From Pararhizobium sp. YC-54 (lineage in GTDB: Bacteria; Pseudomonadota; Alphaproteobacteria; Rhizobiales; Rhizobiaceae): a DNA stretch of 64,000 nt. The stretch is taken from assembly GCF_025847205.1 (NCBI RefSeq), contig NZ_JAOYTH010000008.1, positions 62,001 to 126,000 of the forward strand, written 5' to 3'. Of this stretch, positions 44,201 through 52,369 are shown in pieces; the stretch's first letter is position 1; each line of letters starts with the position of its first letter. The position numbers and the translations under genes were made by a program. Below the pieces are notes generated by a model. The model did not search any database, was not told the origin of the DNA, and saw only the letters and a list, made by a program, of their open reading frames with translations.

Positions 44201-45097
44201 ATGGATATCACGCTGAAACAGCTTCGCGCCTTCGTCACCGTCGCCAATCTCGGGCAGTTCACGCTGGCCGCCGACAAGCTCGGCTCGTCGCAGTCGGCGG
44301 TCAGCACCTTGGTGCGGCAGCTGGAGACGAACCTGAACCTGCGCCTTTTCGACCGGCACACGCGGCTCCTGCGCTTGACCCAGGCCGGCATGGACATCCT
44401 GCCGATCGCGGCACGCGCCGTCGCCGATATCGAGGGCATGGTTGAAAGCTCGCGGGAGCTGAATGCGCTACGGCGCGGCAAGGTCACCATCGCGGCCGGC
44501 ACGGTTCAGGCGGCGCTGATGCTGCCGCAGCTCGTGCACGGCTTCACGAAGCTGTATCCGGAGATTGCGGTCGAGCTGCACGACGTCGCGGAAAAAACCG
44601 TGCTGGAGCAGGTCGCCAACGGCTCGGTGGATCTCGGCATCGGCACGGTGCCGGAGGACGACACCGAACTGATGGGCACACGGCTCGCCACCGACGAATT
44701 CCTGGTGGTGCTCCATGCCGAGGACCCGCTGGTCAAACTTTCCGAGCTGCGCTGGACCGATCTTGCCGACCGAAAGCTGATCGGCCCGCAGCGTGGTAAC
44801 CCCATCCGCGACCGGCTGGAGAACGAGCTGGCGCGCAACGGCATCGTCCTGCCGCTCGACAAGGCCATGCAGGAAGTGGCGCTGCCGCTGACGATCATCG
44901 GCATGGTCGAAGCGGGCCTTGGCGTGGCGATCATGACCTCGGCGGTCGTGCGGCTGGCGACCTCCATGGGCCTCACCGTGCGCACGCCGACCGAGCCGCA
45001 CATCAAGCGCGAGGTCAGCGTGATCCAGAAACGGACGCGATCGCTTTCGCCCGCCGCTCGGCGCTTCCGCGATTTCCTCCTCAAATCCGTGCATTGA
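44201..45097 (+). CDS. LysR-family transcriptional regulator 1
   Basis: 298 residues. N-terminal winged helix: MDITLKQLRAFVTVANLGQF, GSSQSAVSTLVRQLETNLNL and RLFDRHTRLLRLTQAG; then a periplasmic-binding-like effector domain (DLGIGTVPEDDTELMGTRLA). ATG 44201 is preferred, with GGGG shortly upstream; a TTG at 44183 is possible. It is divergent from the permease-molybdoenzyme operon and probably activates it and the downstream genes. It is clearly paralogous to the LysR at 52370-53284. Confidence 0.93.
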   Translation: MDITLKQLRAFVTVANLGQFTLAADKLGSSQSAVSTLVRQLETNLNLRLFDRHTRLLRLTQAGMDILPIAARAVADIEGMVESSRELNALRRGKVTIAAGTVQAALMLPQLVHGFTKLYPEIAVELHDVAEKTVLEQVANGSVDLGIGTVPEDDTELMGTRLATDEFLVVLHAEDPLVKLSELRWTDLADRKLIGPQRGNPIRDRLENELARNGIVLPLDKAMQEVALPLTIIGMVEAGLGVAIMTSAVVRLATSMGLTVRTPTEPHIKREVSVIQKRTRSLSPAARRFRDFLLKSVH

Positions 45098-45250
45098 CCG
45101 CGCAAAAAAATCGGGGCTAACTAATGGCGCTGCTGGACTGCGCGGTGCGCGGGCAGGCAGGGCGCAGCGAGCCTCCTTGGCTTTTGCTGTGCGCGGCACC
45201 GGTACGGACCGGCGGCCGCCGCTCCCAGCCAAACCAGACCAGGAGCACCC

Positions 45251-46048
45251 ATGGCTCACTCCCTGAAAGACCGCGCCGAACATCCGGAAAACGCTCTGCC
45301 AAACCGCCCCGACCTCTCCGGCGATGTCATCCGCGCCGCGAAGGAAGACCTTGCCGCCTGTTTCCGCATGGCGGCGCGCAACGGCTTCGAGGAAGGTGTC
45401 TGCAACCACTTTTCGGCGGTCGTGCCGGGACATGACGATCTCTTCATCGTCAACCCCTACGGCTATGCCTTCCGCGAGCTGACGGCCTCAAAACTCCTCG
45501 TCTGCGATTTCAACGGCACCGTCATCGACGGCGCGGGCGAGCCGGAAGCCACCGCTTTCTATATCCATGCCGAAATCCACCGGCGCCTGCCGCGCGCCAG
45601 GGTCGCCTTCCACACGCACATGCCCTATGCGACCGCGCTCTCCATGACGGACGGCCCGCCGCTGATCTGGGCGGGGCAGACCGCACTGAAATTCTATGGC
45701 CGCACCGCCGTGGACGAAAACTACAACGGCCTGGCGCTCGATCATCGCGAAGGGGCGCGCATTGCCGGGACGGTCGGCGATGCAGACATCCTGTTCATGA
45801 AACATCACGGCGTGCTGGTGCTGGCACCAACCATCGCCGAGGCCTGGGACGATCTCTATTATCTCGAGAGGGCGGCGGAAGTGCAGGTGCTTGCCATGTC
45901 CACCGGCCGCAACGTCTCCCCCGTCGATCCGGTCATCGCGGAGGCTGCCTATCGGCAGATGCGCGAGGGCGACGCGGATTCCGCCCGCGCCCACCTTACC
46001 GCCATCCGCCGGCAACTCGACGCGGAAGAACCACAATACCGGCACTGA
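45251..46048 (+). CDS. Class II aldolase/adducin-family protein
   Basis: 265 residues. The zinc-binding pattern is present: ACFRMAARNGFEEGVCNHFS, SAVVPGHDDLFIVNPYGYAF, HAEIHRRLPRARVAFHTHM (HxH) and ADILFMKHHGVLVLAPTIAE (third His). Members include fuculose-phosphate-type aldolases and non-oxidative decarboxylases. A decarboxylation or retro-aldol step fits the surrounding degradation genes, but the substrate cannot be read from sequence. Confidence 0.88.
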   Translation: MAHSLKDRAEHPENALPNRPDLSGDVIRAAKEDLAACFRMAARNGFEEGVCNHFSAVVPGHDDLFIVNPYGYAFRELTASKLLVCDFNGTVIDGAGEPEATAFYIHAEIHRRLPRARVAFHTHMPYATALSMTDGPPLIWAGQTALKFYGRTAVDENYNGLALDHREGARIAGTVGDADILFMKHHGVLVLAPTIAEAWDDLYYLERAAEVQVLAMSTGRNVSPVDPVIAEAAYRQMREGDADSARAHLTAIRRQLDAEEPQYRH

Positions 46049-46129
46049 ACAGCCGCAATAGTCCATGCCGCCAGACCACCCGGCGGCGTGGAAAGGCGGC
46101 GGCCGCCGTCGTTTCGATTATTACGATTC

Positions 46130-46150
46130 ATTCATCAAACAATTGAAATA
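46130..46150. promoter_or_regulatory. Putative LysR operator, copy 2
   Basis: ATTCATC (46130-46136), five bases, then ATTGAA (46142-46147), the same half-sites and spacing as at 44170-44190, in an AT-rich leader upstream of the deaminase gene. It suggests that the deaminase-ABC importer operon is in the same regulon. Confidence 0.55.
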
Positions 46151-46213
46151 ATGAATTTGTTTTAATTAATGGCGCGTGCTTAGTTTTGTCTCACAACAAA
46201 AAGGTGGGGACGA

Positions 46214-47524
46214 ATGGTAAGGGACAATCCAACTGCGTCACTCGTAAACCTGGCCTCCGGTCAGTCCTTTGCGCTCACTGGCGGAACCGTCATCCATGAC
46301 GACGGCTCGCAATCGATCAGTGACATCCTCGTCGGGGCGAACGGGCGCATCATCGCCGTCGAGCCCCTCCTCGACACCACATCCTGCGGCGCCTGTGTCG
46401 ATATCGCCGGCATGCTCGTCTCGCCCGGTTTCCTCGATGCGCACCAGCATCTCGACAAGACGGGCGTGCTGCGCTTCACCCCCAATCCGTCCGGCACGCT
46501 CCAGGGCGCCCGCGAGGCTTTCGCCAAATATGCCCGCACCGCGGGCCCGGACGACATTCACAAGCGGGCGACGCGCACCATCGGGCGATGTCTTTCCCGC
46601 GGCACGACGGCCATCCGCAGCCATATCAACGTCGACAAGGATGCCGGCTTCCACGGCATCGAGACGCTGGCGAGCATCCGCGATAATGCGAAGGACCGCA
46701 TCACGCTTCAGCTCGTCGCCTTCATGACGCCGCATCCCGGCCAGGACTTCGAGTGGCTGGGCAAGAACATCGACGGCGCGGTGGCGCTCGCCGACGCCGT
46801 TGGCGGAACGCCCGCCGTGTCCGAAGACCCGCCGCGCTATCTCGACACCCTGTTCTCCGCTGCGGTCAAGGCCGGCAAGCCGGTGGACCTGCATCTCGAC
46901 GAACACCTCAATGCCGGCGTGCACCTGCTGGATGCCGCCCTCGACCGGGTCGAGCGCTTCGGCATGCAGGGACGCACCGTATTCAGCCATGTCTCCGTGC
47001 TGAGCGCCCTGCCCCGCCCCGATTTCCAGCGCATCGCCGAGCGCATCCTCGCCCTCGATGTCGGCGTCGTGACGCTTCCGGCGGCGAACCTCTACCTGCA
47101 AGGCCGCGACTACGAGATGCTGCCGCCGCGGGGCCTGACGCGGGTCGCCGAGTTGCACCGGGCCGGCATTACCATCGCCACGGCCTCGGACAACATCCAG
47201 GACCCGTTCGTACCGACCGGCTCCGGCGACATGCTGGAGATCGCCCGGTGGACGCTGCTCGCCGGACATCTGCGCGGCGACGAGCTTGCCGCCGCCCACC
47301 GCATGATCACCATGGCGCCAGCCCGCCTGATGGGCCTCGGCAAGAACTACGGACTCCGCGCCGGTGCCCGCGCCGATTTCGTTGTCACCGACTGCATCGA
47401 TACCGACACGCTGGTTGCCGGCGGACCGGACCGTGCCTTCGTCTTCTCGAAGGGACGCCTCGTCTCGGACACCGCGACTACCCTCACCCGTGTCGAGGAA
47501 AGTCGCATGACGGAGGACGCATAA
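46214..47524 (+). CDS. Cytosine-deaminase-like amidohydrolase
   Basis: 436 residues, metal-dependent amidohydrolase fold related to CodA and AtzC. Metal and substrate motifs are SPGFLDAHQHLDKTG (HxH), IRSHINVD, VDLHLDEHLNAG with the deaminase His-Glu, VFSHVSVLSALP and ATASDNIQDPFVPTGSGD with the final Asp. This pattern is typical for hydrolytic deamination of N-heterocycles. It heads an operon with a BMP-type importer and thus probably acts on the imported compound or an early derivative. GTGGGGA precedes the ATG. Confidence 0.9.
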   Translation: MVRDNPTASLVNLASGQSFALTGGTVIHDDGSQSISDILVGANGRIIAVEPLLDTTSCGACVDIAGMLVSPGFLDAHQHLDKTGVLRFTPNPSGTLQGAREAFAKYARTAGPDDIHKRATRTIGRCLSRGTTAIRSHINVDKDAGFHGIETLASIRDNAKDRITLQLVAFMTPHPGQDFEWLGKNIDGAVALADAVGGTPAVSEDPPRYLDTLFSAAVKAGKPVDLHLDEHLNAGVHLLDAALDRVERFGMQGRTVFSHVSVLSALPRPDFQRIAERILALDVGVVTLPAANLYLQGRDYEMLPPRGLTRVAELHRAGITIATASDNIQDPFVPTGSGDMLEIARWTLLAGHLRGDELAAAHRMITMAPARLMGLGKNYGLRAGARADFVVTDCIDTDTLVAGGPDRAFVFSKGRLVSDTATTLTRVEESRMTEDA

Positions 47525-47573
47525 CAAAACGCGACTCCGGGGGATTGAACTGCAATCTAATGGGAGGAATGAA

Positions 47574-48566
47574 ATGAAGAAGACCGCACTTTCGCGTCGT
47601 TCACTGCTTGCGTCTGCTCTCGGGCTGACATTGGCCGGAATGATCTGGCCGGACCTGGCCCTGGCCGAAGACTTCAAGATGGGCCTTCTCGTGCCCGGTA
47701 GCGTTTCGGAAGAGGGATGGAACCGGATCGGCTACAATGCGCTGAAGGGCGTGGAGGACCAGCTCGACGCCAAGATCAGCTATGTCGAACTGCAACAGAA
47801 CCCGGCATCCTTCGAAAAAGCCTTCCGCGACTATGCCAGCCAGGGCTACAAGGTGATCCTTGGCCACGGCTTTGAATTCCAGGACGCCGCACTCGAAGTC
47901 GCGCTCGACTATCCGGACACCTACTTCCTGATTTCGTCGAGCAGCATTCACGAAGGCAACGTCATCGGCCTCAACACCGATACCAGCCAGCCCTTCTACC
48001 TGATGGGCGTCATCGCGGCGAAGATGGGCAAGAAGGCCGGTCTCGTCGGCGGCATGGAAATCCCGCCGATCCAGCAGGCTTTCGCCGGCTTCAAGAACGG
48101 CGCGAAGAGCGTCAATCCCGACTTCCCGATCAGCGAGGCCTATATCGGCAATTTCACCGATACGACGGCCGCCAAGGAAGCAGCACTCAGCATGATCTCG
48201 CAGGGTGCCGATTTCGTCGTGCCGAATGCCTCGGGCGCCACCGTCGGCGGCTATCAGGCGATCGCCGAATCCGGGCCGGACGTGCGCTCCTTCTCGATCT
48301 TCAGCGACTTCACCCCGGTCGCGCCCAACAACATTCTCGGCCTCTATGTCGCCGATTATGCGCAGGGCGTGGTGGAGGTGGTACGCTCGATCAAGGATGG
48401 CAGCCCGCCGACGGAAAACGTCGTCTTCGGCCTCAAGGACCCGAAGGTCATCTCGTTCACCTTGCGCGATGACGGCCCGGTCTCGGTGCCGGAAGACATC
48501 CGCGCCGAGGTCAAGGCGATCAGCGAGAAGGTCGCTGCCGGCGAGATCAAGACCGGTGCCGATTAG
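47574..48566 (+). CDS. BMP-family ABC transporter substrate-binding protein
   Basis: 330 residues with a signal peptide carrying a twin-Arg-like motif (LSRRSLLASALGLTLAG). The domain is Med/PnrA-like (PBP1_BMP): LVPGSVSEEGWNRIGYNALK, GHGFEFQDAALEVALDYPD and GQPFYLMG-like sequence QPFYLMGVIAAKMGKKAG. This family binds nucleosides, purines or related rings. It begins 49 bases after the deaminase gene, with GGGAGGAA before the ATG, and is followed by a strong hairpin expected to favour high expression of the binding protein. Confidence 0.92.
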   Translation: MKKTALSRRSLLASALGLTLAGMIWPDLALAEDFKMGLLVPGSVSEEGWNRIGYNALKGVEDQLDAKISYVELQQNPASFEKAFRDYASQGYKVILGHGFEFQDAALEVALDYPDTYFLISSSSIHEGNVIGLNTDTSQPFYLMGVIAAKMGKKAGLVGGMEIPPIQQAFAGFKNGAKSVNPDFPISEAYIGNFTDTTAAKEAALSMISQGADFVVPNASGATVGGYQAIAESGPDVRSFSIFSDFTPVAPNNILGLYVADYAQGVVEVVRSIKDGSPPTENVVFGLKDPKVISFTLRDDGPVSVPEDIRAEVKAISEKVAAGEIKTGAD

Positions 48567-48571
48567 CCAGC

Positions 48572-48606
48572 ATGCGCTGCGGCCGGCCCATCCGGCCGCA
48601 GCGCAT
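48572..48606 (+). other. Strong hairpin downstream of the BMP binding-protein gene
   Basis: ATGCGCTGCGGCCGG at 48572-48586 and its exact complement at 48592-48606 form a 15-base-pair stem with a five-base loop, beginning five bases after the stop codon. No T-tract follows, so it is more likely an mRNA-stabilising or partial termination element, as in many importer operons, than a full terminator. Confidence 0.8.
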
Positions 48607-48639
48607 CATTGCACGCCACACCAACATCCGGACCGATCC

Positions 48640-49734
48640 ATGGAACAGGTAAACCAGGGAGTGCGTGAGAACGTGTATCCTCAAGCAGCCCAAGCCCTCT
48701 ACCGGACGCTCTCGCAAGCCGCGATCAGCGCCGTGACCCCGATCGCGGCGGTCCTCGTTGCGCTCGCCTTCGGCGCGGCCCTCCTGTGGCTGAACGGCTT
48801 CAACGGGACCGACGTGGTCACGGTGATGATCTTCGGCTCCTTCCAGGACGCCCGCTCGGTCGCCGAAATCCTCCTGAAGGCGACGCCCCTCATCCTCATC
48901 GGCGCAGGTCTCTGCGTCGCCTTCCGCTGCAGCATCTGGAACATCGGCGCCGAGGGGCAGCTTTACGTCGGCGCAATCGCCGCCACCTTCGTCGGCACCA
49001 GCATCGATGGGCTCTCCGTCTGGGTTCACGCACCGCTGGTCATGCTGGCGGGCGCGCTGGCGGGTGCCGCCTGGGCGGGCATTGCGGGCTATCTCAAGGT
49101 GCGCTTCCAGGCGAGCGAGATCGTCACGACCATCATGCTCAATTACATCGCCATCATCCTGACGAGTTATCTCGTCACCGGCCCGATGAAGGATGCGAGC
49201 GCCGCCTATCCGCAATCGGCCCGGCTGGTGCGCGAGGCCTGGACGCCGCGCATCGTCTCGGACATGCGCCTCCACATCGGCATCCTCGTCGCCGTGGTGC
49301 TGGCGGTGGCACTCTACATCTTCCTGCAAAGGAGCAGCCGCGGCTTCGCGCTGCGCGTCGTCGGCCTCAACCCGCATGCGGCACGGTATGCCGGCATGGA
49401 CGTGCGCCGCAACGTGATGATCGCCATCTGTATCAGCGGCGCGCTGGCTGGGCTTGCCGGCGCATTCGAGGTCGCGGGCGTCACGCACCGGCTCTACCAG
49501 AACATCTCGCCGGGCTACGGTTTCGAGGGCATCGCCGTCGCACTTCTAGCCAGCAACAATCCCCTGGCGGCGATCATCTCGGGCGGGCTCTTCGCGACGC
49601 TCCGCTCCGGTTCGGAAGTCCTCCAGATCACCTCGCAGGTACCGCAGGTCCTCGTTCTCGTCATCCAGGGCATGGTCATCCTGTCGGTCGTCGCCTTCGC
49701 GAAGTTCCGCGACATCCTCAGGATCGCGGCTTGA
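48640..49734 (+). CDS. Nucleoside/nucleobase-type ABC transporter permease 1
   Basis: 364 residues, about ten hydrophobic helices, BPD_transp_2 (YufP-like) family. Family segments are ATPLILIGAGLCVAFRCSIW, NIGAEGQLYVGAIAATFVG and GLNPHAARYAGMDVRRNVM. ATG 48640 is the likely start after the hairpin; frame extension to 48205 overlaps the BMP gene. It pairs with the permease at 49816-50748 and the two-cassette ATPase. Confidence 0.9.
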   Translation: MEQVNQGVRENVYPQAAQALYRTLSQAAISAVTPIAAVLVALAFGAALLWLNGFNGTDVVTVMIFGSFQDARSVAEILLKATPLILIGAGLCVAFRCSIWNIGAEGQLYVGAIAATFVGTSIDGLSVWVHAPLVMLAGALAGAAWAGIAGYLKVRFQASEIVTTIMLNYIAIILTSYLVTGPMKDASAAYPQSARLVREAWTPRIVSDMRLHIGILVAVVLAVALYIFLQRSSRGFALRVVGLNPHAARYAGMDVRRNVMIAICISGALAGLAGAFEVAGVTHRLYQNISPGYGFEGIAVALLASNNPLAAIISGGLFATLRSGSEVLQITSQVPQVLVLVIQGMVILSVVAFAKFRDILRIAA

Positions 49735-49746
49735 AAGAATGGAAAC

Positions 49747-49777
49747 TTCCGCAAAGTGCATGGCAGCTTTGCGGGAA
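49747..49777 (+). other. Hairpin between the two permease genes
   Basis: TTCCGCAAAG (49747-49756) pairs with CTTTGCGGGAA (49767-49777) with one bulged G. It lies in the 81-base gap between permease genes and is followed by an A-rich, not T-rich, stretch. Probably an RNA structure rather than a terminator. Confidence 0.45.
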
Positions 49778-49815
49778 AACAAAAACTTAGGCGACATTCC
49801 TGAAGGGTCTGTTCA

Positions 49816-50748
49816 ATGGACGACATGATGTTTCTCACCTTCCTTGCGACGCTGGTGGGCGCCGCCTGGAGGCTTGCCACGCCACTGATCTTCGCCTCGA
49901 TCGGCGAGGTCTTTTCCGAACGGGCCGGAGTGCTCAACATCGGGCTGGAAGGCACCATGCTCGTTGGCGCCTTCTGCGGCTTCGCGACGGCCTTTGCGAC
50001 CGGCAGCATCCTGCTCGGGCTTCTCGCCGGCGTCGGCGGCGGCATGCTGTTCGGGCTCGTCTTCGCCTTCTTCACGATCACTATCAAGGCGGACCAGATC
50101 GTGGTGGGGGCGGCGCTCAACCTGCTCGGCATGGGCCTGACCGCCTTCGTCTTCCGGACCTATTACGTCTCCACCGGCAAAGGCATCGAGATCGCCCAGC
50201 CGATCCATATCCCCTGGCTCAGCGATCTGCCGTTCCTCGGCGAAGCCTTCTTCAGGCAAAACCTCATCGTCTACAGCACGATCCTCGTCGCCATCCTCGC
50301 CACGCTGGTGCTCTACCGCACCTCTTTTGGCCTGACGCTGCGCGCGGTCGGCGAACATCCGAAGGCCGTCGACGTTGCCGGCCGCAACGTCGCAGCCTAT
50401 CGTTACGCCGCCGTGATGGTCGGCACGGGGCTTGCTGGCCTGGGCGGCGCCTTCCTGACGCTCGGCCATTCCAACCAGTTCGTCGAGGGCATCACCTCGG
50501 GCCGCGGTTTCATCGCGCTCGCCGTGGTGGTCTTTGCCCGCTGGTCGCCGATCGGGGCCTTCTTTGTCTCGCTGCTCTTCGGCCTCTTCTATGCCCTGCA
50601 GCTCATGCTTCAGGCGCAAGCGTCCATCGTCGTGCCCTACCAGGTCCTGCAGGCGCTTCCCTACCTCATGACGATCGTCACGCTTGTCGTGGTCCGCGGC
50701 AAGGGCGCAGCACCGAGCAAGCTCGGCCAGCCCTACGAGATGAGGTGA
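49816..50748 (+). CDS. Nucleoside/nucleobase-type ABC transporter permease 2
   Basis: 310 residues with 8-9 helices, YufQ-like. Family landmarks: ASIGEVFSERAGVLNIGLEG, GRNVAAYRYAAVMVGTGLAG and SGRGFIALAVVVFARWSPIG. It overlaps the upstream frame of the ATPase gene, and both are presumably coupled. It forms the membrane channel with permease 1. Confidence 0.92.
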   Translation: MDDMMFLTFLATLVGAAWRLATPLIFASIGEVFSERAGVLNIGLEGTMLVGAFCGFATAFATGSILLGLLAGVGGGMLFGLVFAFFTITIKADQIVVGAALNLLGMGLTAFVFRTYYVSTGKGIEIAQPIHIPWLSDLPFLGEAFFRQNLIVYSTILVAILATLVLYRTSFGLTLRAVGEHPKAVDVAGRNVAAYRYAAVMVGTGLAGLGGAFLTLGHSNQFVEGITSGRGFIALAVVVFARWSPIGAFFVSLLFGLFYALQLMLQAQASIVVPYQVLQALPYLMTIVTLVVVRGKGAAPSKLGQPYEMR

Positions 50749-50753
50749 TCGAC

Positions 50754-52298
50754 ATGTCCGCAAAACCTTTCCTGCGCATCGACAATATCCGCAAGCGCTT
50801 CGGCCCCATCATCGCCAGCGACGGCGTGACGCTGGAAATCGACGAGGGCGAGATCCACGCGCTGCTCGGCGAGAACGGCGCCGGCAAGAGCGTGCTGATG
50901 AGCATGATCTGCGGCATGGTGCGGCCCGACGAAGGCGAGATCGTCTACAGGGGCCAGTCCGTGCGCTTCAACAGCCCGCGCGAGGCGATCCGCCAGCGCA
51001 TCGGCATGGTACACCAGCACTTCATGCTGGTGCCCAACCTTACCGTCGCGGAGAACTACATCCTCGGCCAGGGATCGGCCCTCAAGGTCATCAACGACAT
51101 GGACAAGGTCCATGCGAAGATCCGCGAGCTCAGCGACCACTATGCGCTGGACGTGCGCCCGGACGCGCTCATCGAGGACCTGTCCGTCGGCGAACAGCAG
51201 CGCGTGGAAATCCTGAAAGTCCTGTTTCACGGCATCGATCTCCTGATCCTCGACGAACCGACCGCGGTGCTCACCCCCCAGGAAACGGACCGACTGCTCG
51301 CGCTGATGGGCGAGCTCGTCAAGGATGGAAAGACGGTCGTCTTCATCTCCCACAAGCTGGACGAGGTGATGCGCGTCAGCAACCGCATCAGCGTCATGCG
51401 CGACGGGCGCGTGGTGCACACCGTCAACGTCGCCGAGACCGATGCGCGGGCGCTTGCCCGCATGATGGTGGGCCGCGACGTCGGCATGGAGCTACCCCGC
51501 AGCCCCGCCGCTCCCGGCCGGATCGTGCTGTCGGTCGAAAACCTCACCTGCCGCAGCGAGACCGGGCTACCGGCCGTCCGCGGCGTCAGCCTCGACGTGC
51601 GCGCCGGCGAGATCGTCGGCATTGCCGGCGTTTCGGGCAACGGCCAGACCGAGCTGTCGCTGGCGCTCTCAGGCCTGCTGCCGGTCGATGCCGGCCGCGT
51701 CGTGCTGAACGGCACGGACATTACCGGGCTGGAGCCCGCCCGCATCAATGCCAGCGGCTTTTCCCACATCCCGGAAGACCGGCACAAGCACGGCATCGTG
51801 CTGTCGCTCTCGCTCAGTGAGAACACCATCCTCCAGCGCTACGACCAGCCGCCCTTCGCCGCTCGCGGCATGCTGAACCGTCGTGCGATCGGCGAACACA
51901 CGCGCGACCTCATCAAGCGCTTCCGCGTCAAATCCCGCGACGAGGACCAGCGGATCGGCGACCTGTCCGGCGGCAACCAGCAGAAGCTGGTGGTCGCCCG
52001 CGAACTGGCGCGCAATCCCGATTTCATCCTCGTCAACCAGCTCGCCCGCGGCATCGATATCGGCGCGATGGAATTCGTCATGGAGGAGATGCTGAAGCAG
52101 CGCGACAGTGGCCGCGCCATCCTGCTGATCTCCACGGAACTCGAAGAACTCTTCGCGATCTGCGACCGGATCCTCGTCATGTGCCACGGCGAAATCCTCG
52201 GCGAATTGCCGCCGGACCGCAGCCGCCTGGACGAGTTGGGGCTCCTCATGGCAGGAAAAACGGCGGATCATCTCGAACAACCGGCGCTTGCGGGCTAG
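50754..52298 (+). CDS. Two-cassette ABC transporter ATP-binding protein
   Basis: 514 residues containing two ABC domains, as usual for sugar/nucleoside (RbsA/YufO) importers. Cassette 1: Walker A GENGAGKSVLMS, signature LSVGEQQRVEILKVL, Walker B DLLILDEPTAVLTPQE. Cassette 2 has a degenerate Walker A (VSGNGQTELSL) but a good signature (LSGGNQQKLVVARELA); the Walker B region reads FILVNQLARGIDIGA. ATG 50754 has AGG eight bases before; a GTG at 50745 overlaps the permease stop. It powers uptake by the BMP system. Confidence 0.92.
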   Translation: MSAKPFLRIDNIRKRFGPIIASDGVTLEIDEGEIHALLGENGAGKSVLMSMICGMVRPDEGEIVYRGQSVRFNSPREAIRQRIGMVHQHFMLVPNLTVAENYILGQGSALKVINDMDKVHAKIRELSDHYALDVRPDALIEDLSVGEQQRVEILKVLFHGIDLLILDEPTAVLTPQETDRLLALMGELVKDGKTVVFISHKLDEVMRVSNRISVMRDGRVVHTVNVAETDARALARMMVGRDVGMELPRSPAAPGRIVLSVENLTCRSETGLPAVRGVSLDVRAGEIVGIAGVSGNGQTELSLALSGLLPVDAGRVVLNGTDITGLEPARINASGFSHIPEDRHKHGIVLSLSLSENTILQRYDQPPFAARGMLNRRAIGEHTRDLIKRFRVKSRDEDQRIGDLSGGNQQKLVVARELARNPDFILVNQLARGIDIGAMEFVMEEMLKQRDSGRAILLISTELEELFAICDRILVMCHGEILGELPPDRSRLDELGLLMAGKTADHLEQPALAG

Positions 52299-52369
52299 AC
52301 AGGAGTGCCGGTGGCAGCGTTTGATGGCCCCCGTACAACCGGCCTGTTCGAGGAAGGGGCAGCTCGCCT

